Counted from the stretch's first letter, positions 35,852-44,272 are shown. The stretch is DNA of 64,000 bases from Gracilimonas sp. (GCA_022450045.1 JAKURD010000001.1:338960-402959); one strand, 5' to 3'. The notes: generated by a model not told the origin, from the letters alone. Program-made: numbers and translations.

Positions 35852-36292
35852 TTATTGCCAATTTACATTACCTTTAGTTATTATGGCAGTCAATGGTGTT
35901 CCTGCTTGAGGAATAACCGTTGGACCGTTAGCCGCAGCATATGCGTCATCACTTGATGGATAAGCAGTAACTGTCAACTCTGCCGCAGTAGCTGCTAATA
36001 CATAAGTTCCATTCATATTTTTTGCAATGGTTGGATCATTTGTATCAATAGTATCAGCAGAAAAGTTGAACTTAGTGAAATCAATTCCAGTGAAAGAATT
36101 TCCTCCACCACCCATCATGTCAGGTTTGATATACCAACCCTGAGATGAAGATGCGATACCAAGTACATCATTACGTACAGCATCTACGTTAGCTGAAGCT
36201 GCACTGGTTCCAAATACGTTAATAGCTACTACTGTAGCGATTCCTACGATTATAGTTACTAAGATTACGAGTAATAATTGTTGTTGGCCCAT
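35852..36292 (-). CDS. Probable major type IV pilin with minimal leader
   Basis: 146 aa. It begins MGQQQLLLVILVTIIVGIAT, a pilin-like hydrophobic helix preceded only by Met-Gly. If prepilin peptidase cuts after Gly2, the leader is two residues, and position 5 of the mature form is Leu rather than the usual Glu. A small beta-rich globular part with a GGGG turn follows; no disulfide Cys is present. AGGAGG lies 5 nt before the ATG, the strongest Shine-Dalgarno seen in the window, and a strong terminator follows: both suit an abundant structural protein. The pilus operon is 10 kb away. The pilin call is inference from the helix and context. Confidence 0.65.
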   Translation of the reverse strand: MGQQQLLLVILVTIIVGIATVVAINVFGTSAASANVDAVRNDVLGIASSSQGWYIKPDMMGGGGNSFTGIDFTKFNFSADTIDTNDPTIAKNMNGTYVLAATAAELTVTAYPSSDDAYAAANGPTVIPQAGTPLTAIITKGNVNWQ

Positions 36293-36520
36293 GATGGCCT
36301 CCTATTTGTTGGTTGTTTGTTGTTTGTTAAAACGTTGTGTTAATTTCTTTGATCTAAAGTCACAAATGATTTGAACAAAGAAAATTAAATTTTTTTTACT
36401 CTTTCTTTAAAGTCTGACTACAAGAGTACAGGCTTAGTGGTTTGTTACAAATGAAACTTAATTAAAAAATTTTAATATTTGCAATTATTTTTTATTTAAG
36501 GCTCAGTTCTAATGTTCTAC
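36293..36520 (-). promoter_or_regulatory. Long AT-rich upstream region of the pilin gene
   Basis: About 230 nt of very AT-rich DNA with no ORF precedes the pilin on the minus strand, ending in AGGAGG before the ATG. It probably holds the promoter and a long 5' UTR. No exact TAnnTTTG box was found. Confidence 0.4.
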
Positions 36521-36610
36521 CCCTTCAGTTGATCCTATGATACGAAACTAATCCATCAGTGGATTGAATTTTCATGTATTTCTGCCTGATCATCGTTTTA
36601 TCCGTTGTAT

Positions 36611-36900
36611 AAACAACCACGGACTCGATCTGATGGATTACCCATCTGATCGATGGATTAGGCCTCGGATGTTGGAGTAGGTTAAGAATACGCTTGGGTA
36701 CTCGAATCCAGCAATCGGTCAGATGGCTTGGAGCCGGCAGACCGGGAGGCAGGTTCAACCATTCCCAAACCCGATCTGACGGATCACCCGTCTGATCGAT
36801 GGTACATGCCCCGGATGTTGGATCAGGTTAAGAATACGCTTGGGTACTCGAATCCAACAATCGGTCAGATGGACTTAGAGCCATCAGACCGAAGAGGCAT
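36611..36900. repeat. R1 REP-like cluster, two tandem units, left of RAYT
   Basis: Two full units. Unit 1: hairpin 1 at 36627-36651, hairpin 2 at 36716-36743 (GATGG against CCGGC). Unit 2: hairpin 1 at 36772-36796 with GACGG / CCGTC, a compensated change from GATGG / CCATC; hairpin 2 at 36862-36890. Each unit also has a TGTTGGA-type internal stem. Confidence 0.88.
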
Positions 36901-36922
36901 GTATTTAATTTCATTTCATTAA

Positions 36923-37531
36923 TTAATATAGTTTTTGAATGACTGATTCAGGAATGGTCTGTTCTGAGATCTTAATAAATTCATGAGGATCACTCGGCAA
37001 ATCAAATAAATCGAAAGCCAACTCTTTATTGCAAAGTCTTCCTTCCCTTAATCCTGCATAATCACGAAAAGAAGAAAACTTCCAGTCCTCCATCCTATGT
37101 ACCAATCCTGCCCTTATTGGGTTTTGATGAATGTAAAAGAAACAATTTACTCCGTAATTATCTGCGTCCCTTTCATTCTCTGTCAAAGACTTCGCTTTAG
37201 TTCTGGTTCTGAACAAAGAACCGCTTCGTTCATGTTTTTTATTAATTGCTTGGGTATAAGAACTTTGCAGTGAACCAATGCTTCGATTTAACGGATCGAT
37301 TATTTTCTGTTTATTCTCAAGTTTAGGTAGACTTGGATAACTCTCTTTTACCTTGATAAGCCAGTGAAAATGGTTCGGCATCAGACACCAAGCTAAGATA
37401 TCCGCATGTGGCGTAAGGTGGTGCTTCATTTTCTCGATGAAATACAGATAGTTTTCTTTATCAAAGAAAATGTTCTCCCTGTTATTTCCTTGATTATAGA
37501 CGTGATAAGTGTGTCCCGAATAAAATTCCAT
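36923..37531 (-). CDS. REP-associated tyrosine transposase (RAYT, Y1_Tnp/IS200-like)
   Basis: 202 aa. The HUH pair is seen in WCLMPNHFHWLIKV (about residues 48-61), and the catalytic Tyr is probably in CFFYIHQNPIRAGLV (about 131-145), the RAYT signature. The N-terminal HTYHVYNQGNNRENIFFD is also typical. R1 repeats flank the gene closely on both sides (from 22 nt on one side and about 34 nt on the other). RAYTs move or maintain REP/REPIN sequences in many bacteria. The frame is intact, so it may be active. The link to R1 is by position and hairpin type. Confidence 0.9.
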   Translation of the reverse strand: MEFYSGHTYHVYNQGNNRENIFFDKENYLYFIEKMKHHLTPHADILAWCLMPNHFHWLIKVKESYPSLPKLENKQKIIDPLNRSIGSLQSSYTQAINKKHERSGSLFRTRTKAKSLTENERDADNYGVNCFFYIHQNPIRAGLVHRMEDWKFSSFRDYAGLREGRLCNKELAFDLFDLPSDPHEFIKISEQTIPESVIQKLY

Positions 37532-37564
37532 GAAAGAGAATAATAAATCACTCTGTAACTACCA

Positions 37565-37900
37565 AGAACCCGATCCCATCTGATCGAAAGATAGATTAAA
37601 CAACCACGAACCCGATCTGATGGAAACCCCATCTGATCGATGATACAGGCGCAGGGTGCTGGATTAGGATACGAACTTAACGTGGGTACTCGAATCCAAC
37701 AATCGGTCAGACGGCTTGGAGCCGGCAGACCGAGAAGTAGGTCAAACATTCCCGGACTCGATCTGATGGATTACCCATCTGATCGATGAATCAAGCCTCG
37801 AAAACATGACATGTATACAGGACTACCCGCGGTGAGTGAATCCAACCATAGTTCAGATGGACTTGGAGCCATCAGACCGGGAGGCAGGTTACACATTCCC
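37565..37900. repeat. R1 REP-like cluster, right of RAYT
   Basis: Partial hairpin at 37571, a full unit with hairpin 1 at 37613-37638 and hairpin 2 at 37704-37732 (GACGG against CCGGC), then another unit with hairpin 1 at 37759-37784 and hairpin 2 at 37853-37880. The cluster runs to the stop of the SDR gene. Confidence 0.88.
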
Positions 37901-37918
37901 GGATCGAGGGGGCAAAAG

Positions 37919-38632
37919 CTACGTAGGTTTTACTTCTCCGCCCTGGGGCATTAAGGTGATTTCTTCAGCAACACTCCGGGTGCTTAACTGTGATAAAGAA
38001 ATGATCAGTTTCCCCACATCTTCGGGGTCAATAAGCTTCTCCGGGGCAATATCCACATCATGCCAGGATGTGGAGTAGGTTTGTCCCAAATTTATTGCCG
38101 TTACTGCAATATTGGTATGCATCAATTCCTTCCGAAGTGAGCGGGTGTACCCGAGTAAGGCATGTTTTGACATTGCATAGGCTCCACTGTCTCCCAGTCC
38201 TTTTAAAGAACCCATAGAGCAAATATTCACGATAAGTCCTCTCTCCTTCTTTTCTAACTCAGGTAGAATTGACCCTGTGATGTTGAAAGCCCCAAATGCA
38301 TTAATTTGAAACTGACTGTTAAATTCTTCCGCTGATGTATCCTTTAATTTCTTGAATAGAAATGAGCCGGCATTATTAATAACAATCCCCGGATCATAAT
38401 CAGTAAATGGAATCTTTGAAACGGCAGCCTCATCCGTAATATCAACAGATATTGTGGAAACCTGGGGAGCTCCTTCCTCGAGGCAAATTTGCCTGGCCTC
38501 CCCCAATTCATGCTTACTTCGAGCAACCAGTACCAAAGGGTGATCGGTTTTACGGGCAAAGACTTTCGCAATAGATAAGCCGATCCCTTTACTTCCTCCT
38601 GTTATAAAAACTGCTGTGTCTCGATATGACAT
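37919..38632 (-). CDS. Short-chain dehydrogenase/reductase (SDR)
   Basis: 237 aa classical SDR. Cofactor loop FITGGSKGIGLSIAK (TGxxxGxG), NNAGSF, the catalytic Ser in NICSMGS and the YxxxK pair in GAYAMSKHALLGYTRS are all present. It resembles FabG-type oxidoreductases, but the C-terminus (VAEEITLMPQGGEVKP) is typical of the YqjQ/sepiapterin-reductase-like group. The substrate is unknown. It is flanked by R1 repeats at its 3' end and R4 repeats upstream. Confidence 0.88.
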   Translation of the reverse strand: MSYRDTAVFITGGSKGIGLSIAKVFARKTDHPLVLVARSKHELGEARQICLEEGAPQVSTISVDITDEAAVSKIPFTDYDPGIVINNAGSFLFKKLKDTSAEEFNSQFQINAFGAFNITGSILPELEKKERGLIVNICSMGSLKGLGDSGAYAMSKHALLGYTRSLRKELMHTNIAVTAINLGQTYSTSWHDVDIAPEKLIDPEDVGKLIISLSQLSTRSVAEEITLMPQGGEVKPT

Positions 38633-38767
38633 AAATAGATGGTATTAATTTGAATAAATATTCTGCAATCAAAATAACTTCATCCGTTGATTCAATCAAA
38701 GTTTAGAACAAAATATATTCTTGGTGACTGAGTTTTGGATGAAGTTTTTTAATTCAAAATAAACCCA

Positions 38768-39122
38768 GTCATTCTGAGGGTACTCCCGAAGAACCTTGCC
38801 TATTTAGGGAACAGAATTACAATCAAATTACCAATGCGCTACTTTTCCCCAACCATGCAATGCAAACTCCCATGCTTCGCAAAAAGCAAGATCCTTCGCT
38901 CCGCTCTGGATGACTCGGGAGTTATTAATGCCTCTTATCTCAAACAAAAACCATTTATTATATCAACCCATTCATTCTGAAGATACTACCGAAGAATCTT
39001 ACTTATGTTAGGGAAATGTGTACGACATAAACAAGAAACGCTCAACTTCGTCTATTCTTGGTCATTCAAACATCGATGCTTCGCAAAAGGCAAGATCCTT
39101 CGGAGGTATCCTCAGGATGACC
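38768..39122. repeat. R4 repeats, two units
   Basis: Units at 38768-38917 and 38969-39122, each with left arm TCATTCTGA-(G/A)G(G/A)TACT and right arm containing CTTCGCAAAA-GGCAAGATCC. The right arm is the imperfect reverse complement of the left. Confidence 0.75.
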
Positions 39123-39138
39123 CGGGAGATAACGTCTA

Positions 39139-39276
39139 ATTTGGGGGCCACTCACCAAGGATTTCTTTTGGTAATCAACTCTTCTTTCCATGTTCTGTCC
39201 TTCCCTTTAATTCTCTTTTCAGCCTGAATGGCCTCATACAGTATTGGAAAAGCCTGCATAATTGAACATAATAAGT
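39139..39276 (-). pseudogene. Second GIY-YIG endonuclease C-terminal fragment
   Basis: Read on the minus strand this matches the fragment at 14984-15140 (AFPILYEAIQAEKRIKGKD and WKEELITKRN), but about 27 bp encoding the NPKWNSL region are deleted. It is framed by R4 units on both sides. Confidence 0.55.
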
Positions 39277-39432
39277 TAGTCATTCTGAAGGTACTCCTGA
39301 AGAATCTTGCCTATCTAAGGAGATGAGTATAATATAAACTACTTGCCGGCCACTTCGTCTATTCTTGGTCATTCAAACATCGATGCTTCGCAAAAGGCAA
39401 GGTTCATCGCTCTCGCTCTGAATGATCGGGGT
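39277..39432. repeat. R4 repeat unit next to queE
   Basis: Left arm TCATTCTGAAGGTACTCCTG at 39277, right arm near CTCGCTCTGAATGATC at 39432. With the preceding units it fills the 840-nt gap between the SDR gene and queE. Confidence 0.7.
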
Positions 39433-39468
39433 TGAGGCAGGCAAGTCATAAATAGAATGCAGAGCGCG

Positions 39469-40119
39469 TTACGGCACGTTTAAAAATTTATGGGTCTGCA
39501 GGCTTATCCCCCATTCAGGATGATCCTTCACATATTCCACAATAAGATCTATGGATTTGGGAGTTTCCCATTCAGGCTGCAATAGTAATTTTGTTCCTGC
39601 CGTACATTTAGCTGCATTTTCTTCAGCCCACTTCAGATCTTTGTTCGTAAGCACAACAACCTTCAGTTCATCTACATAATCAAATACTTCCTCAGTTGGT
39701 TTCTTAAACCGTTTTGGAGAAAGTGTGATCCAGTCTAACTGCCCGGATAAGGGTGATGAGCCGCTTGTTTCAATATGTACCTGTAATCCGGCTGATTTCA
39801 ACCCAAGAGTTAAAGGAAGCAGATCATGAAGCAGAGGTTCACCACCGGTGATCACTGCAAACGGAGCCCCGCTGTCCCTGGCGGCATGAACAAGCTCTTG
39901 CACGGTTAATCTCGGATGACCTTCTTCTTCCCAGCTGTCTTTCACATCACACCACCAGCAATTCACATCACATCCGGCAGTGCGTATGAAATAAGAGGCC
40001 CGCCCCGTATGAGCCCCTTCTCCCTGAATGGTATAGAAATGCTCCATTATAGGATATTCCACATCCATAAGGTCTTTGGAGTCAGTGATCGGTTTGCTAT
40101 GGTTCTCTACTTTAAACAT
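39469..40119 (-). CDS. queE: 7-carboxy-7-deazaguanine synthase
   Basis: 216 aa radical SAM enzyme of queuosine synthesis. The cluster motif is GCDVNCWWCDVKDSW (C-x3-C-x2-C, about residues 49-57), after HFYTIQGEGAHTGRASYF, which is the typical QueE start. GGEPLLHDLL is the SAM-binding GGE motif. It starts directly after the queD stop codon (TAAATG), so the two are coupled. Confidence 0.93.
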   Translation of the reverse strand: MFKVENHSKPITDSKDLMDVEYPIMEHFYTIQGEGAHTGRASYFIRTAGCDVNCWWCDVKDSWEEEGHPRLTVQELVHAARDSGAPFAVITGGEPLLHDLLPLTLGLKSAGLQVHIETSGSSPLSGQLDWITLSPKRFKKPTEEVFDYVDELKVVVLTNKDLKWAEENAAKCTAGTKLLLQPEWETPKSIDLIVEYVKDHPEWGISLQTHKFLNVP

Positions 40120-40500
40120 TTAATTTGTGTATTCCACCCAGCTTGTGTCTGTTTCCCAGACGGTTACGGTAAGTTCGATACCCTCAGGTATTCTGCTTTT
40201 GGTTTCTTTATGAATAAATTCAGCGATCCGTTCGGCCGTAGTATTCTCAGGCATCAATTCGTTAAGAAAACCATGATCAAATCCGCCTTTTTCAGAATCC
40301 TTTGCAGCCCACTTTAATTCTTTAAAGTCGCAGACCATATCGGGAGTATCAAGATATTGAGAAGGATTCAGCTTGTTTGATTTAGCTGTCATCTTAACTT
40401 TATAGGAATGGCCGTGCATCCGGCCGCATTTTCCATCATATCCGTCTATATAATGAGCAGCATCAAATTTAAATTCAGTATGTAATGTCCAGGTTGGCAT
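40120..40500 (-). CDS. queD: 6-carboxy-5,6,7,8-tetrahydropterin synthase
   Basis: 126 aa member of the PTPS family, second step of queuosine precursor synthesis. Zinc ligands are seen in FDAAHYIDG and CGRMHGHSYKV, catalytic Cys in the CGRMHGH segment and His in GGFDHGFLNEL, with the substrate Glu in VTVWETDTSWVEY. It precedes queE with no gap. queC and queF are not in this window. Confidence 0.92.
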   Translation of the reverse strand: MPTWTLHTEFKFDAAHYIDGYDGKCGRMHGHSYKVKMTAKSNKLNPSQYLDTPDMVCDFKELKWAAKDSEKGGFDHGFLNELMPENTTAERIAEFIHKETKSRIPEGIELTVTVWETDTSWVEYTN

Positions 40501-40547
40501 TCTTTTCTCTTAGTTCCTTTGATGTATTTGGTAAAACATCTTTCAAT

Positions 40548-40567
40548 AAAAAAGCCACGCTTGTGGC
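40548..40567 (-). terminator. Intrinsic terminator after the thioredoxin-like gene
   Basis: On the minus strand GCCAC-AAGC-GTGGC is followed by TTTTTT, about 30 nt past the stop codon at 40599. Confidence 0.85.
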
Positions 40568-40598
40568 ACGGCCTAAAACTACGGGTTTTTAAGGAAAA

Positions 40599-41210
40599 TT
40601 ACTTAGTCCGCTTAATGGTACATCCATGAATTTCGGTTTCAGTAATTTCGATATCTTTTCCGGCTGCAATAGCTAATAATGCCTCTTTAAGGTACTCTAT
40701 ATTCACATCGGTCCTTGAGTCGGCATGATCATCAACGGCACCGTGATATACTAACTGAAGGTTTCCATCAAATAAAAAAACTTCCGGTGTTCGGGTTGCT
40801 CCAAAGGCATCCGCAATAATATGATCTTTATCCAGGGCATACGTAAAGTTATATCCTTGTTTCTGAGCCCGCCTTCTCATGTCATTTATCGACTCACCTC
40901 TGTTACGGATCCGTTCATTGGGATTCAGTGCGATCATACCTATATCATTTTGAGCTGCCAGACTTGAAAGCTGGTTATACTGGTCTTCCCATTTGGCTAC
41001 CCAAGGACAAGTATTACAAGAAAAAATAACCAGAAGACCGTTATTGTCTGCGACATCGGAGAGCGTTGTATTAAGCCCGGATGTATCTACGATCACCCTT
41101 TCCGTTTCAGGCGCATTAGTTCCTATTCCCAATGGAGTAATATTTTGTGCTAATCCAGTCGCCGTTATACCTAAAAAGAATATCAGCAACCCGTTCAGTT
41201 TTTTATTCAT
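40599..41210 (-). CDS. Exported thioredoxin-like redoxin
   Basis: 203 aa from the ATG at 41210, supported by GGAG six bases upstream; the ATG at 41225 is a less likely start. A signal peptide (LLIFFLGITATGLAQ) directs it to the periplasm. The redoxin core has VIFSCNTCPWVAKW with a CxxC pair, then YALDKDHIIADAFGATRTPE with the cis-Pro loop. It is probably a thiol oxidoreductase or peroxiredoxin-like protein. It is monocistronic, with a terminator behind it. Confidence 0.82.
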   Translation of the reverse strand: MNKKLNGLLIFFLGITATGLAQNITPLGIGTNAPETERVIVDTSGLNTTLSDVADNNGLLVIFSCNTCPWVAKWEDQYNQLSSLAAQNDIGMIALNPNERIRNRGESINDMRRRAQKQGYNFTYALDKDHIIADAFGATRTPEVFLFDGNLQLVYHGAVDDHADSRTDVNIEYLKEALLAIAAGKDIEITETEIHGCTIKRTK

Positions 41211-41315
41211 CTGTACTCCACTCATAGATTTCCCAATAACTTATACCCAACATTTAATTCTTAGAACCAAAAACACCTTTCCTAATTATACATAATGAAG
41301 AAGGTACATGCACCT

Positions 41316-41660
41316 TTAGTTTTCCAAATCCATTGGATCCCAAAAATGCTTTTCCATATCTACCGTGTATTCTTCCTTGAACACTACCCCTTCCTGCAAC
41401 AGCCGCTCGCGCATGGTATCTCCTTCAAAATGGGTCCGACCGGTCAATTGCCCCAGCCTATTCAATACCCGGTGAGCAGGAAGCTCAAATTCAAGATCGT
41501 AGCTTTGATAGTTATTCATGGCATACCCAACCATTCGGGCTCCCGATTCTACCCCTAAATATTTTGCGATGGCTCCATAAGAAGTTACTTTTCCATGAGG
41601 AATTTGAGCCACGACCTCATATACACACTCATAGAAATCATTAGCTTTACCTGAACTCAT
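41316..41660 (-). CDS. Alkyltransferase-like protein (ATL, MGMT family without the active Cys)
   Basis: 114 aa. It has the MGMT DNA-binding domain: QIPHGKVTSYGAIAKYLG, SGARMVGYAMNN and LPAHRVLNRLGQLTGR. The alkyl-acceptor Cys of PCHRV is Ala here, which defines ATL proteins: they bind O6-alkylguanine and hand it to nucleotide excision repair rather than repairing it. It overlaps the DUF2520 gene by 4 nt and ends a three-gene operon. Confidence 0.88.
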   Translation of the reverse strand: MSSGKANDFYECVYEVVAQIPHGKVTSYGAIAKYLGVESGARMVGYAMNNYQSYDLEFELPAHRVLNRLGQLTGRTHFEGDTMRERLLQEGVVFKEEYTVDMEKHFWDPMDLEN

Positions 41661-42514
41661 GATAACAACTCTTTTATTGTGCTTAGTGACGGAGAAACTC
41701 CCTTTTTGCGCTCGGCTATTTGTACAGCCTCCCGCCCAAGAGTCTTATATAATGCCTGAAGCTTTGGGTCTGAATCTAAACTTTGCAAATGTTTCTCGAT
41801 CGTTTGAACATCTCCCCTGGCTATGGGGCCGGTCAGTGCATCCGTAACTCCTAATTCAGTAATATTGGAAAGCGTGTTTTTCATTAAAGGAGCTAATGCT
41901 TTGATCGCGGTGTGTTCCGGTATGTTTCCAAGGGCTGAGATCTTTGATAACAGGTCAGCCAAAACCACCAAATAATTTGAGGCTGCCACAGCTGATGCAT
42001 GCAAAAATGGCTTGGCTTCCGGTTCAACCCTAAATGAAGAAGCCCCCAACTTTTCAGCTAATTGCTCAAGCGTTTTCAGAAGTTCTTCATCCCCTTCCAT
42101 GTCAAACCATATATCCTCAAAAGAAACCGTGTTTCTTGTGATCGCTTTGATGGGGTGAAAAGAGGCGGTCTTACCTCCTTTTTCTTTTAGAGGTTTCAAT
42201 ATTTCCGATGAATGAGTTCCTGAGCAATGGATTACGTTCTTATGCTCATCAAAGGTGAGAAGATCAGAGAGCTTTTTAGCAACTTCTGTTATAGCATCGT
42301 CGGAAACAGCTACGATGATCAGGTCTCCTATCGGATCTTTTTGTCCGGGAAAGCCTTTGCCAAAGAAAAAATTCGGGAATTTTTCTTTGACGGAAGGGTC
42401 TATTCCTGAGCGATTAAATGCGGAAACCACCTCTATACTACATTTTGAAAATGCATTCAATAATGCCATACCCACCTGTCCCAATCCTATAATCGAAACG
42501 CGGGGTTCTTCCAT
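41657..42514 (-). CDS. Rossmann-like / DUF2520 domain oxidoreductase-like protein
   Basis: 285 aa from the ATG at 42514, which shares one base with the stop of the upstream gene (TGATG). The N-terminal Rossmann fold VSIIGLGQVGMALLNAFSK binds a dinucleotide, and HCSGTHSSEIL plus SFHPIKAI are typical of the DUF2520 family, related to pyrroline-5-carboxylate and ketopantoate reductases. The C-terminal helical domain has KPFLHASAVAASNYLVVLAD. The substrate is unknown. Confidence 0.82.
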   Translation of the reverse strand: MEEPRVSIIGLGQVGMALLNAFSKCSIEVVSAFNRSGIDPSVKEKFPNFFFGKGFPGQKDPIGDLIIVAVSDDAITEVAKKLSDLLTFDEHKNVIHCSGTHSSEILKPLKEKGGKTASFHPIKAITRNTVSFEDIWFDMEGDEELLKTLEQLAEKLGASSFRVEPEAKPFLHASAVAASNYLVVLADLLSKISALGNIPEHTAIKALAPLMKNTLSNITELGVTDALTGPIARGDVQTIEKHLQSLDSDPKLQALYKTLGREAVQIAERKKGVSPSLSTIKELLS

Positions 42515-43269
42515 CACAATGCGATCTGAGGTTGTGTGCGTTTTGCGTATCCACAAATATTATTTGCAGATTCAATGTGATCCAGGAATTCAACATCATA
42601 TCCCCAAGAACGGGCAACCAATACTCCACTCATAAAAGCGCGGGCTCCTTTTACAGTTTTGTCGTTACTGTTCAGATAGTGCATAAGCCCGGATTCTTTA
42701 TTTTCCACAACCAGCGTTCTAAGCTTTTCTAACTCTTCCGGGCTGTTTGCGGGAACGTCGCAGCAATACACGATCAATGCATTTTTATGAAGCAATAACT
42801 CATCAAGCGTGAAAGCCAGTTCCCGGACAATAGCCGGATCATAATCTCCAATTTGTAAACTAACCACTTCAAAATCAGAGAAACAAGATTGCAAAATGGG
42901 CAGTTGAGTGTATAAGCTCATTTCTTTACTGTACCCTTCATCCGCAATGAAAAAATCATCTTCCTCATCACAGAATTCATTCCGTAAATAATCGTTAACG
43001 GGCACTTTACCGAACCGGGTTTCGAAGATTTTATTGGAAGGCATGGCCAGTTTCTTTTGCAGCTGCCCCGTATAAGATTCAATGACAACCACCGTATCAA
43101 AATTTTGATTGATAACGGTTTTATACGTTGTGCAAAGCTCCCCAAAATTCTGTTCACCAATTTTGTTCGGAACGAAGAGCATTCGAACATGCTCAGAATT
43201 CGTGTTTAAATGCTTTGCATTGTTGATGCTGTCCCGGATCTCTTGCTTCGTGAGGGTTTGTACGTCCAT
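42514..43269 (-). CDS. Memo-like (AmmeMemoRadiSam system protein B) protein, degenerate
   Basis: 251 aa. The second half follows the Memo pattern: EMSLYTQLPILQSCF, then VVSLQIGDYDPAIVRELAF, NALIVYCCDV and HIESANNICGYAKR. The His residues that bind metal in Memo (PHAGY and SSDFSHY regions) are not seen, so this is a distant or altered member. It is first in an operon with DUF2520 and ATL. Function is unknown. Confidence 0.5.
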   Translation of the reverse strand: MDVQTLTKQEIRDSINNAKHLNTNSEHVRMLFVPNKIGEQNFGELCTTYKTVINQNFDTVVVIESYTGQLQKKLAMPSNKIFETRFGKVPVNDYLRNEFCDEEDDFFIADEGYSKEMSLYTQLPILQSCFSDFEVVSLQIGDYDPAIVRELAFTLDELLLHKNALIVYCCDVPANSPEELEKLRTLVVENKESGLMHYLNSNDKTVKGARAFMSGVLVARSWGYDVEFLDHIESANNICGYAKRTQPQIAL

Positions 43270-43304
43270 AGTGCTGATTGATGATCTAAATAAATCGTTA
43301 AACT

Positions 43305-43360
43305 AAAAAAAGCCCAAAGACACTATTCCCAAACCAAAGGAGAATGGCGACTTTGAGCTT
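43305..43360 (-). terminator. Intrinsic terminator of the phosphopantetheinyl transferase gene
   Basis: On the minus strand, arms AAGCTCAAAG and CTTTGGGCTT (one G-T pair) with a partly paired interior, followed by seven T. Confidence 0.75.
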
Positions 43361-43373
43361 CTTTGAAATTCTA

Positions 43374-44012
43374 TCAAATATGTTTGCTTTGATAAGCTAA
43401 TGCTACCTGATGATCGGATTGCCTAAAACTACAAATTTCAATGAATTTATCATTGTTAAATTTCACAGAAATCTGAGAATTGCTTTTTTTTACAACCGTA
43501 AGGTCATTTAAATTTGTTCGCAGCCCTGTTCCCAGGAACTTTACTACTGCTTCCTTTATCGTCCAGATCTGAACAGGCTTAAGGGTTGATGCTTCTGATC
43601 GTTCCGCTTCCGATGTTATTCTTTCCAAAACCCTTTGCCTGATCTCTCTTGAGACAGGTTCTACATCAAGGCCAATATCCATTTTTTTTGATATTGCACA
43701 GTACACTTTTTTTGGGGAATGGGAAAAACTCACAAAAATATGTTTCCCATTCCATATAGCATACGGTTTTCCCTCCTGCTCCTTTAGAAGCTGAACTTGT
43801 TTTGGGTTTATATCCATTTGAGAAAGTAAAAACCTAAAGAGTTTTCTGGTCGATACAAACTCTGCTTTTCTCTTTGTGTTCCTGAAGGAGTCGTATTCTT
43901 TTAGCTCTTTTTCAGAAAGAATATCCAGGGGCGGATGTTCCACTATATCCGTCTCACCAAGTATCACATTTTGTGGGTAGTTTTTTATTTGAGAAGTGTC
44001 CAGTTCTTTCAT
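43374..44012 (-). CDS. 4'-phosphopantetheinyl transferase (Sfp type)
   Basis: 212 aa. Mg and CoA motifs are clear: HIFVSFSHSPKKVYCAI, IGLDVEPVSREI (GxDxE) and WTIKEAVVKFLGTGL (WxxKEAxxK). It activates carrier proteins by attaching 4'-phosphopantetheine; whether it serves fatty acid or secondary metabolism is not clear. Its ATG overlaps the first base of an R2 element, so the element forms the whole 5' region and no Shine-Dalgarno is visible. Confidence 0.88.
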   Translation of the reverse strand: MKELDTSQIKNYPQNVILGETDIVEHPPLDILSEKELKEYDSFRNTKRKAEFVSTRKLFRFLLSQMDINPKQVQLLKEQEGKPYAIWNGKHIFVSFSHSPKKVYCAISKKMDIGLDVEPVSREIRQRVLERITSEAERSEASTLKPVQIWTIKEAVVKFLGTGLRTNLNDLTVVKKSNSQISVKFNNDKFIEICSFRQSDHQVALAYQSKHI

Positions 44013-44209
44013 TAAAGTCAGTTCGAGATAAGGAATAAATTAAAAGGATAAAAATGGATGCTTGTGGTCATTCCCGTGGAGACGGGAATCTAATGGTGCC
44101 ATGATTTCAGTATTCGATACCAGGCAAACCATAGGGTTTCGGGCATTCGCTGCGAAATGGCCATTCAACGTGTTCAACAGATGGCCTTTATATCGAATTC
44201 ACGTTTTAT
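44012..44209. repeat. R2 element, copy 3 (198 bp, inverted)
   Basis: TTAAAGTCAGTTCGAGATAA at 44012 and CTTTATATCGAATTCACGTT at the other end, with palindromes ATTCCCGTGGAGACGGGAAT and CATTCGCTGCGAAATG inside. It lies between the phosphopantetheinyl transferase start codon and the tRNA-Ser gene. Confidence 0.85.
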
Positions 44210-44272
44210 TAAGACAAGTATAACGATTTTTAGCGGTAATGAATGCGGTGAGAAAAAAGAAAAGCAAAAATG

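Noticed and set aside
36525-36922. ORFs on both strands in the R1 cluster (77 and 64 aa)
   Set aside because: Translated hairpin repeats; near-identical peptides come from other R1 copies in different contexts.
36611-37900. Possible CRISPR array from regularly repeated 30-nt palindromes
   Set aside because: Units are unequal in spacing, the spacers between them are conserved and not unique, and no cas genes are present.
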